Assembly (NCBI GenBank): GCA_937868485.1
Contig: CALMML010000391.1
Span: forward strand, 1-46,212
Length of the DNA: 46,212 nt
DNA from: an uncultured Myxococcales bacterium
GTDB taxonomy: Bacteria > Myxococcota_A > Polyangia > Palsa-1104 > JAEUJZ01
Direction: 5' to 3'
Below, piece after piece: positions 24,432-31,293 of the stretch. A program made the position numbers and the translations under genes. The notes under the pieces are model-generated. The model saw nothing but the letters and a program-made list of their open reading frames with translations, was not told the DNA's origin and ran no database searches. The first letter of the stretch is position 1. Each line of letters opens with the position of its first letter.

Positions 24432-25607
24432 ATGCTGGTCCGACTTGCCGTTTGTAACCTGCTGTCGTTTGGTCCGATGTGGGAGCTGGATCTGCATGGT
24501 CCAGGTCGCGAGCTTCCCGACGGAAGTCAAGTGTTAGAGCGTGCGCTTATCGTCGGTGAAGCCGGTCAAGGAAAGTCCAACCTGCTGAAGGTGTTTTCGC
24601 TGCTGCGTCAGCTTCTCCTTCACGGAAATCGCCAAGGCCAAGGTCATCGTCCGCAGCTTCCGTCGTGTCGCTTGCTCGATCCGGTGCAGCCTTCGACGAG
24701 GATTGAGCTTTCGATCCTGGCTGACGGAGCGCTGTTTCGTTACCAGCTGGCACTGCGCAGTGAGCAAGGCGGTCAGATCGACGCTGAGTCGCTGTTTGTG
24801 CAGCATGCGGGACAGCCCGAGTCGATGATCTTCGTGCGTGAGCGCAAAAATCCGATCTTGCAGTTTACCGACGTGAAAGTGGGCGATGGTGCCGCGCGCG
24901 ATCGTGGTCAGCTGGAGTCGCTGGCGCTCGACTTGCCGACGGATCTGCCGCTGCTGACGATGGCGCTCGGATCGGACTGTCAAGTGGTGCGTCCGCTCGG
25001 TGCGTGGCTGGCCGAGACGCTACAGCTGGTCAGACCCGAGCCGCGTGTGACGGGACTGGCGGCGCGCTGTGCGCAGCATCCAGACTTTGCGGAGAAGCTG
25101 GCGGGACTGCTCCGCGCGGTGGGACTGCCGGTGACGCACGTGGCGGCGCGACGGACGCCGATTGGGCCCGATTACTTTGAAAGCGAAGCGGAACAAAAGC
25201 AGGTGGTGTCGGCGCTGCTCGGCTATCGCGACGGGTTTGTGCAGACCCAAGACGGCGAGCTGATTGCCGAGCGAGAAGGAAACTTTGTCGATCTGTACCT
25301 GACCGCGCTGCAAGTTGGGATGCACGGACCGTCGGGAAGACAGAGCGATTTTTCCCCGCAAGAGCTGTCCGAAAGCACGCTGCGGCTGTTGCACCTGTCG
25401 CCGCTCGTGATCGCCAATCCGCTGCAGCCGTCGCCGGTGTTCTTCGTCGATGACTTGGCGCGTGGGCTCAGTCAGCGTGCGCTCGATGTGCTCTTGCATC
25501 ATCCGAGTCGTCCCGCAGACGCGCAGCTCGTGGCCACGGCACTGCCCGATAGCGCGCTGGTCGGACTGTTCCCTTCATCGGCCACGCGGACCCTGCCGGC
25601 GTCGTGA
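24432..25607 (+). CDS. AAA-family (ABC-type) ATPase of the COG1106-like group
   Basis: A 391-residue cytosolic ATPase. The N-terminus (VRLAVCNLLSFG...WELDL) and Walker A GEAGQGKS (42-49) followed by NLLKVFSLLRQLL follow the pattern of the stand-alone AAA_15/AAA_21 ATPases, in which an I-x-N-F-x-S-F start precedes a G-x-N-x-x-G-K-S loop. A signature-like LSESTLRLL (about 302-310) precedes a Walker B-like FFVDDL. The usual Walker B is a hydrophobic run plus Asp-Glu; here the second acid is Asp, so hydrolysis may be slow. Relatives in defence systems usually have a nuclease partner; none is adjacent. Function unknown. Confidence 0.75.
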   Translation: MLVRLAVCNLLSFGPMWELDLHGPGRELPDGSQVLERALIVGEAGQGKSNLLKVFSLLRQLLLHGNRQGQGHRPQLPSCRLLDPVQPSTRIELSILADGALFRYQLALRSEQGGQIDAESLFVQHAGQPESMIFVRERKNPILQFTDVKVGDGAARDRGQLESLALDLPTDLPLLTMALGSDCQVVRPLGAWLAETLQLVRPEPRVTGLAARCAQHPDFAEKLAGLLRAVGLPVTHVAARRTPIGPDYFESEAEQKQVVSALLGYRDGFVQTQDGELIAEREGNFVDLYLTALQVGMHGPSGRQSDFSPQELSESTLRLLHLSPLVIANPLQPSPVFFVDDLARGLSQRALDVLLHHPSRPADAQLVATALPDSALVGLFPSSATRTLPAS

Positions 25608-25646
25608 CATCAAGCGCATAGGCTCGGCCCGGCGGACTTCAGTAGA

Positions 25647-26438
25647 ATGCGGACCGTGACCCAACCCTCGCCGCGTTCTGAGCCTTCGGCTTCGTCATCG
25701 GAGTCGCTGTCGATCGTCATCCCGTGCTTTAACGAATCCGAGTCGCTCGGGCAGCTTGCGCAGCGACTGCCGGAAGTGATCGACAAGCTGGCGACACGCT
25801 ATCGTCAAGTGACAGTCTACTTTGTCGACGATGGCTCGACGGATGACACGCTGACGCAGCTTCGCTCACGGTTTGGACACGATCCGCGCTTCGTTGTGCT
25901 GGTTCATCCGCAAAATCGAGGACTCGGTGCAGCGCTCAAGACCGGCTTTTCCGCGTCGTCGAGCGATGTCGTTGTCACCACAGATGCCGACGGAACGTAC
26001 GAGTTTGGCGAGATCTTGGGACTGTGCGCGCGGCTTTCGCCCGACGTCGATGTTGTCACCGCATCGCCGTATCATCCCGAAGGTGGCGTCGACGGAGTTC
26101 CCGCCTATCGGCTGATCCTGTCGCAAGGTGCGTCGCTCGTATATCGGCTGCTGCTCGATCCACAGCTTCACACCTATACCGCGATGTTTCGAGCGTACCG
26201 ACGACACGTTCTCGATGCCGTGCAGTTTTCGTCGCCCGGTTATCTGTCGATGGCCGAGATCCTGAGCGAAGCGCTGTTTGCGGGCTTTGTGGTCGCAGAG
26301 TTTCCGACGGTGCTTCACGTTCGCAAGTACGGTCAGTCGAAGGCCAAAGTGGCGAAGATCTTGCGCGATCACCTGCGCTTTCAAGCCGGGATTTTGCCGC
26401 GTGCGGTGCTGCGTCACCTCGATCGGCTGGGGCTGTAG
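25647..26438 (+). CDS. Family 2 glycosyltransferase (polyprenyl-phosphate sugar transferase-like)
   Basis: A 263-residue GT-A enzyme without membrane helices. Motifs: IVIPCFNES, VDDGSTDDT (60-68), NRGLGAALKTGF and the metal-binding DAD (113-115), as in dolichyl/polyprenyl-phosphate mannosyl- or glucosyltransferases. The conserved C-terminal segment FPTVLHVRKYGQSK fits that subgroup. It starts 39 bp after the ATPase gene and its stop codon is directly followed by the next ATG (TAGATG). I infer a role in polysaccharide or glycolipid synthesis. Confidence 0.9.
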   Translation: MRTVTQPSPRSEPSASSSESLSIVIPCFNESESLGQLAQRLPEVIDKLATRYRQVTVYFVDDGSTDDTLTQLRSRFGHDPRFVVLVHPQNRGLGAALKTGFSASSSDVVVTTDADGTYEFGEILGLCARLSPDVDVVTASPYHPEGGVDGVPAYRLILSQGASLVYRLLLDPQLHTYTAMFRAYRRHVLDAVQFSSPGYLSMAEILSEALFAGFVVAEFPTVLHVRKYGQSKAKVAKILRDHLRFQAGILPRAVLRHLDRLGL

Positions 26439-27566
26439 ATGTCAAAAAAGACGATCTGCACGGTGCTGGGAACCCGGCCCGAGATCATTAAGCTGGCGCC
26501 GCTGATTCCGCTTCTCGACGAGCATCCGCGCTTTCATCAGGTCCTACTGCACACCGGACAGCACTACTCGTTTGCGATGGATGCGGTGTTCTTCGCCGAG
26601 CTGGGGCTGCGGCGGGCCGATGTGCAGCTCTCGGTGGGATCGTCGAGTCATGCGGTTCAGACGGCAGCGATCCTGACCGGCGTCGAGCAAGCGATCAGCA
26701 CGCACGGCATTGAGCTGATGCTGGTCCTCGGTGATACGAACAGCACACTCGGGGCGGCGCTGGCGGCGGCCAAGCTGAGCGTTCCCGTGGTTCACATCGA
26801 GGCGGGCTGTCGATCGTTTGTCCGTTCGATGCCCGAGGAGATCAATCGCGTTCTCGTCGATCACAGCGCAGCGCAGCTTCTGGCTCCGAATGAAGCGGCG
26901 CGACGGCAGCTGACCCACGAAGGAATCGACGAGGCGGACATTACAGTCGTTGGCTCGACGGCGATTGATGCGGCGCGGGCGTTTGCGGCGCGTGCGGTCG
27001 GTCGCTCGATTGCCACGGACTCGCTTTTGCAGCTGGGACTTCCGTCGGACACGCCGTTTTTGGTGTGTACGGTTCATCGCGCGGAAAACACCAGGCCAGA
27101 GGTGCTGCCGGGACTTGTGCGCGGGCTGAATCGCTTGGCCGATCAGCATCCGATCCTGTGGCCGGTGCATCCGCGCACGCAGCGTCTGCTGGTGGAGCTA
27201 CAGCTTCCGATTTCTCCGAGGGTGAAGCTGTTGCCGCCGGTGGGATATCTGGACATGCTGGCGCTGCTTCTCGGGGCGCAGGCGCTGTGTACCGACTCGG
27301 GCGGACTGCAAGAAGAGTCGTACGCGCTCGGAACGCCGGTCCTGATCTTGCGCAACGAGACGGAGTGGTCTTACTTGGTCGACGCTGGCTGTGCGACGCT
27401 GCTTGGCAATCGGGAAGACGATGTGGTGTCGCGTGGGCTACAGAGCCTGGCTCCTTCTGAAAACCAGCGGATGCGGCTGGCGGCGCAAATGCTCACCAAG
27501 CAGCTTCAGGACGGCGGAGCGGCGCAGCGAATCTTGCAGGCTGTGGTCAAGCGCTGGCTGTCGTAG
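26439..27566 (+). CDS. wecB: Non-hydrolysing UDP-N-acetylglucosamine 2-epimerase
   Basis: A 375-residue enzyme making UDP-ManNAc from UDP-GlcNAc for surface polysaccharide. Signatures are GTRPEIIKLAP at the N-terminus, LLHTGQHY, LGDTNST, HIEAGCRSF and MPEEINRVLVDH, CTVHRAEN with the conserved His, and SGGLQEE. All conserved acid and His positions of the family appear present. The CRSF...MPEEINR form is closer to archaeal-type members than to the E. coli type, where the segment is G-L-R-T-G-x...P-E-E. Start directly abuts the glycosyltransferase stop, so the two are co-translated. Confidence 0.93.
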   Translation: MSKKTICTVLGTRPEIIKLAPLIPLLDEHPRFHQVLLHTGQHYSFAMDAVFFAELGLRRADVQLSVGSSSHAVQTAAILTGVEQAISTHGIELMLVLGDTNSTLGAALAAAKLSVPVVHIEAGCRSFVRSMPEEINRVLVDHSAAQLLAPNEAARRQLTHEGIDEADITVVGSTAIDAARAFAARAVGRSIATDSLLQLGLPSDTPFLVCTVHRAENTRPEVLPGLVRGLNRLADQHPILWPVHPRTQRLLVELQLPISPRVKLLPPVGYLDMLALLLGAQALCTDSGGLQEESYALGTPVLILRNETEWSYLVDAGCATLLGNREDDVVSRGLQSLAPSENQRMRLAAQMLTKQLQDGGAAQRILQAVVKRWLS

Positions 27567-27577
27567 GCATGCCTACG
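27562..27577 (+). repeat. 16-bp perfect palindrome overlapping the wecB stop
   Basis: CGTAGGCATGCCTACG reads identically on both strands and includes the TAG stop of wecB (27564-27566). It may form a short hairpin in the mRNA or bind a dimeric protein. Confidence 0.4.
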
Positions 27578-27634
27578 GGCCGTTTGGCTGCGATTTGAAG
27601 GGCTTGGGACGCGCTGGAAGGCGGAAGGGACGAA

Positions 27635-27659
27635 GCCTCGCACGCGATCGGTGCAAGGC
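27635..27659. terminator. Hairpin between convergent wecB and secF
   Basis: GCCTCGCAC (27635-27643) pairs with GTGCAAGGC (27651-27659), 9 bp with one mismatch, over a 7-base loop. It lies 15 bp beyond the secF end in a convergent gap, where a shared terminator is expected. No T-run on either side. Confidence 0.4.
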
Positions 27660-27673
27660 GAGAGCGGACGAAC

Positions 27674-28879
27674 CTAGACCGGCGTGGTGCCGCTGCGGCT
27701 GCGAGCGGACTTCTTCTGCGACGCGATCGCTTTGTCGTTCAGCCAGATCAGGATCGGGCTGCCGATGAACACCGACGAATACGTTCCGACCAGAACGCCG
27801 ACGTTCATTGCGAACGCGAAGTCACGAATCGCGCCGGTTCCCCAGATGTTCATGGCCAGCGTGACGAAGAACACCGTCGCCGAGGTCAGGATCGTTCGCG
27901 ACAGCGTCTCGTTGACCGACAGGTTCACGATCTGGGTGAACTTCTTGTCGCGCATCTTGCTCGCGTTTTCGCGGATGCGGTCGAACACGACGATGGTGTC
28001 GTTCATCGAGTAGCCGATAACCGTCAGAATCGCCGCGATGGTGGTCAGCGAAAACTCTTTGTAGGTCACAGCGAAGGCTCCGACGACGATGATGGCGTCG
28101 TGAAGCAGCGCGATGACCGTGCCTGGACCGTACCGGAAGTCGAAGCGGACCAGGATGTAGAGCATGATGAAGCCGATCGCCGCGAGCAGCGAGACGATGC
28201 CGTTGTCGCGAAGCTCTTTACCGGCTTTGGCGCTGATCGAACCGAGCGACGGAATCGCTGCCACCGAACCTGCTCCCAGCTTGGCTTCGAGCGCTTTGCG
28301 AATCTCTGCCGTCAGTCCAACCAGCACGATCTCGTAGGTGTTGTCTTCGGGACGACCGAAGCGCTGCACCTGGTTCGTGTTGATGTTGATGCCGCGCAGG
28401 ATGTCTTGGATCTGCGACGGCTCGACGGGCTTGGACAGACGAACGTAGGCTTTGTCGCCGCCTTCGCTGAACTCAAACTTGCGCAGCGAGTCCTGACCGA
28501 GCTTTTCGCGCAGCGTCGATTCGGCTCGCTTGGCTAGCTCGGGCGACAGCGCCGAGACCGCCGGGAAGCGAATCAGATACGCATTTTTGAACTCGGGCAG
28601 AGAGACGACTTCGCTGTCCTTGTAGCCGCCTTCTTCCATCGCATCGTGGATCGCGGTCGGCGAAAAGTCCTTGCTGAAGTCGACGCGCACTTCGCTGCCG
28701 CCTCGGAAGTCCACGGCGAAGTTCAGGACGTGGCCGCGACCCGGAATGAACAGGTTGATCGGCAGCATCAGGAACGACAGGACAACCAGAGCCGCCGACG
28801 ACAAGAGCAGAAGCCTGGTCTTGCCGACGAAGTCGAAGTTGTGGTCTGGGCGGATAAGCTCGAAGAAGTGCTGTGCCAT
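27674..28879 (-). CDS. secF: Sec translocon accessory protein SecF
   Basis: A 401-residue inner-membrane protein. With SecD it uses the proton gradient to complete export through SecYEG. One N-terminal helix precedes a periplasmic P4-like domain beginning FAVDFRGGSEVRVDF, which is longer than in E. coli SecF (whole protein about 320 residues there). The C-terminal five-helix part has IGYSMNDTIVVFDRIREN and the N-x-S-x-N-x-T-L-S-R-T motif typical of SecF. ATG 28879 has GAGG at 6 nt. It starts 8 bp after secD. Confidence 0.97.
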   Translation of the reverse strand: MAQHFFELIRPDHNFDFVGKTRLLLLSSAALVVLSFLMLPINLFIPGRGHVLNFAVDFRGGSEVRVDFSKDFSPTAIHDAMEEGGYKDSEVVSLPEFKNAYLIRFPAVSALSPELAKRAESTLREKLGQDSLRKFEFSEGGDKAYVRLSKPVEPSQIQDILRGININTNQVQRFGRPEDNTYEIVLVGLTAEIRKALEAKLGAGSVAAIPSLGSISAKAGKELRDNGIVSLLAAIGFIMLYILVRFDFRYGPGTVIALLHDAIIVVGAFAVTYKEFSLTTIAAILTVIGYSMNDTIVVFDRIRENASKMRDKKFTQIVNLSVNETLSRTILTSATVFFVTLAMNIWGTGAIRDFAFAMNVGVLVGTYSSVFIGSPILIWLNDKAIASQKKSARSRSGTTPV

Positions 28880-28887
28880 GGGGCGCC

Positions 28888-30708
28888 TCAGATGCTCAGG
28901 GTGGCGCGCTTCTTGTTGCGCCCGACCATAAAGTCAAACATCGCTCGCGACAGCCAGACCGACGTAAACAGGTTGCAGACGATACCGGCCATCAGCGACA
29001 CCGCGAAGCCACGAATCGGTCCCGTTCCGTACGAATAAAGCACGATGCCAGCGACGAGGTTGGTTACGTGGGCGTCGAACACGGTCCAGAAGGCGCGTCC
29101 GAAGCCATTTTCGACGGCTTGGCGAGGCGTCTTCCCGGCGCGTAGCTCTTCGCGGATGCGCTCATAGAAGATGATGTTGGCGTCGACGGCCATACCGATC
29201 GTGAGCACGACGGCGGCGATACCAGGCAGCGTCAGCGTCGCTTGAATCAGCGCCATGATCGCGAGCAGGTAGACGACGTTAAAGACCATTGCGATGTCGG
29301 CGATGATGCCGGCGGCGCGATAGTAGATGATCATGAAGAGGACGACGGCGAGGGTTCCGATCACCATCGAGGTGCGTGCCTTCGAAACAGCCTCGGGTCC
29401 AAGCGTCGCACCAACCTGCGTTTCAAACGACTTGCGCAGCGGCGCGGGCAGGGCTCCCGTCCGAAGCACTGCGACGAGGTCTTTGGCTTCCTGCTGAAGC
29501 TGGTACGGATCGGAAAAACCACCGAGAGTGATGCGAGCACGACCGCCGCCAATTCGTCCTTCAATCGTCGGGGCCGAGCTGACCTTTTCGTCGAGGATGA
29601 TGGCCATTCGGTGACCGATGTTGTTGCCGCTGACCTTTTCAAACAGGCTGGCGCCTTCGCTGTCGAAGGTGATGCCGACTTCAGGCCGTCCGGTGTTTGG
29701 ATCCCACTGAACTTCTGCGTCGGTCAGATACTCACCAGTTAGCTCAGCGCGACGGTGCAGATAGTACGAGCGCCAGATTTTGTCTTGCGTCTCTTCTCCG
29801 TCATCGTTGCGTCGCGAGGTCTGCTCAAACAGGATCTGGTGATCGGCGGGAACGACCAGCTCCGGCGGCAGCTCCGCGAGGAACTTTTCGAGGATCGCCT
29901 TGTCCTTGGCCTTCAGATAGACATCGGTGTGCTGCTGTCCGTTGTCTTTCTGCTGCCACGCGTCGAAGCCGACATCCAGACCGACGTACTGCGCTTTCTT
30001 GCCCTCAGCGTGGGCCGAAAGCCGCTGCATGTACTCGGAGCCGTCGTCGACCATCTTGAACTCAAGCTGCGCCGTCTTGCCGATCAGGCTCTTGACGCGC
30101 TCGAAGTCAGCCTGCGACAGACCGGCCAGCTCGACGATGATGTCGTTCTGCTTGCGCTGAACCACTGGCTCCGAGACACCGAGCTTGTCGACGCGGTTTT
30201 TGATCGTCTCGACGCCTTGGCTGACTGCGTAGGAACGAAGCTCGTCGATGTAGTCGGCGTCGATCTTGTACACCGTCTCACCGGTCTGCTCGTTCTGTCC
30301 GTCGCGGGTCAGATACTTGGCAAACTCTCGCTCAAAGTTGCTGTCGAGCTTCTTTGAGTCCGACTTGTTTTGGAAGTTGACGCGAAGCCGAGCATCGGCG
30401 CCTTCTCCCTCGCGAATCACTCGTGCGCCTTTGACCTTGCGGTCACGCGCGAGCTTTTCTTCGATCTGCGCCGCCAGACGGTCCGCTTTGTCGGAAACGG
30501 CCTTGTCGACCTGAACCTCGTAGACGAGGTGCAAGCCACCCTGAAGGTCGAGTCCGAGCGCAATCTTGCGAGCGAACGTCTTTTTGTACCATTCCGGCAG
30601 TCGATCGGTCTTCTGCGTCCAGTCGGCAAGCGACGGCAAAAGGACCATCACTGACAGGATGGTAATGAGCGAGTAGCTAGCTACGCGGTAGTAAAAGGAC
30701 CGCTCCAT
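28888..30708 (-). CDS. secD: Sec translocon accessory protein SecD
   Basis: A 606-residue partner of SecF. Visible family elements: the first helix then GLDLQGGLHLVYEV, a large periplasmic domain including TIKNRVDKLGVSEPVVQRK and VELAG, the GRIGGGRARITLGGF segment, and the C-terminal helices with MAVDANIIFYERIREELRAG. Length is normal. GGGAG lies about 11 nt before ATG 30708. Transcribed between yajC and secF. Confidence 0.97.
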   Translation of the reverse strand: MERSFYYRVASYSLITILSVMVLLPSLADWTQKTDRLPEWYKKTFARKIALGLDLQGGLHLVYEVQVDKAVSDKADRLAAQIEEKLARDRKVKGARVIREGEGADARLRVNFQNKSDSKKLDSNFEREFAKYLTRDGQNEQTGETVYKIDADYIDELRSYAVSQGVETIKNRVDKLGVSEPVVQRKQNDIIVELAGLSQADFERVKSLIGKTAQLEFKMVDDGSEYMQRLSAHAEGKKAQYVGLDVGFDAWQQKDNGQQHTDVYLKAKDKAILEKFLAELPPELVVPADHQILFEQTSRRNDDGEETQDKIWRSYYLHRRAELTGEYLTDAEVQWDPNTGRPEVGITFDSEGASLFEKVSGNNIGHRMAIILDEKVSSAPTIEGRIGGGRARITLGGFSDPYQLQQEAKDLVAVLRTGALPAPLRKSFETQVGATLGPEAVSKARTSMVIGTLAVVLFMIIYYRAAGIIADIAMVFNVVYLLAIMALIQATLTLPGIAAVVLTIGMAVDANIIFYERIREELRAGKTPRQAVENGFGRAFWTVFDAHVTNLVAGIVLYSYGTGPIRGFAVSLMAGIVCNLFTSVWLSRAMFDFMVGRNKKRATLSI

Positions 30709-30733
30709 GCGTGTGTTGCTCCCAGGCTAACTA

Positions 30734-30756
30734 GAGGGCTGCGAGTGACCGCCCTC
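30734..30756 (-). terminator. Small hairpin between yajC and secD
   Basis: GAGGGC (30734-30739) and GCCCTC (30751-30756) form a perfect 6-bp stem with an 11-base loop in the 81-bp yajC-secD gap. It has no U-tract; it may adjust relative expression rather than end transcription. Confidence 0.3.
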
Positions 30757-30789
30757 GGCAGGACAGTACAGACAACAAACCATCGATGA

Positions 30790-31191
30790 TTACTTGGCTT
30801 CGTCGGCCGCTGGGACCGAAGCATCCGCTGGTGGCGCCTTGCTGATGATGTGCTCACGCAGGACTTTCACGCGGACTTTGTCTTGTAGCTCGACGGTGAT
30901 GTAGCGGCTGCTATCAGACGCCGCCGAGACTTTGGCCCACAGACCGCCCGACGTGATGATCTCGTCGCCGCGCTTGATCTGTTTGCGCCAGTCTTCCAGC
31001 TCACGCTGTCGCTTTTGCTGAGGCCGAATCAGGATGAAGTAGAAAATCCCGATAAGAAAAACGGGCAGGAGCAGGTTGCTCATGGCCATCAGGCCACCGC
31101 CGCCCTGTGCCGCTTGAGCCAGCAGGCCAGTCGACTGGCTAGACGGGTCGCTGTGTAGGGCAGTTGCAACGCCAAGCAGGGTGCAAGTCAC
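30790..31191 (-). CDS. yajC: Sec translocon accessory subunit YajC
   Basis: A 133-residue single-pass protein. The start is GTG 31191, decided by GGAGG 8 nt upstream; the longer TTG start at 31206 would place that site inside the gene. The helix NLLLPVFLIGIFYFILIRPQQKRQ followed by the KQIKRGDEIITSGGLWAKV core is diagnostic of YajC. The N-terminal 50 residues before the helix are longer than in E. coli YajC and Gly/Ser rich. First gene of yajC-secD-secF. Confidence 0.95.
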   Translation of the reverse strand: MTCTLLGVATALHSDPSSQSTGLLAQAAQGGGGLMAMSNLLLPVFLIGIFYFILIRPQQKRQRELEDWRKQIKRGDEIITSGGLWAKVSAASDSSRYITVELQDKVRVKVLREHIISKAPPADASVPAADEAK

Positions 31192-31255
31192 GGAAAACGC
31201 CTCCAAATATCGGACGGGCAGCTTTGATGCAGCAAGCCGGAGTGAGTAGCAAACC

Positions 31256-31285
31256 TTGTCACTTGGGTCAACTGCTTTGTATTAC
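31256..31285 (+). promoter_or_regulatory. Sigma70-like promoter of the HEAT-repeat gene with flanking inverted repeat
   Basis: TTGTCA (31256-31261) and TATTAC (31280-31285) are 18 bp apart on the plus strand. TGGGTCA (31264-31270) and TGACCCA (31288-31294) form a 7-bp inverted repeat around the -10 element. Predicted initiation near 31292 would leave ATG 31294 essentially leaderless. A TTGACC on the minus strand in the same region could serve yajC. Confidence 0.5.
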
Positions 31286-31293
31286 TGTGACCC

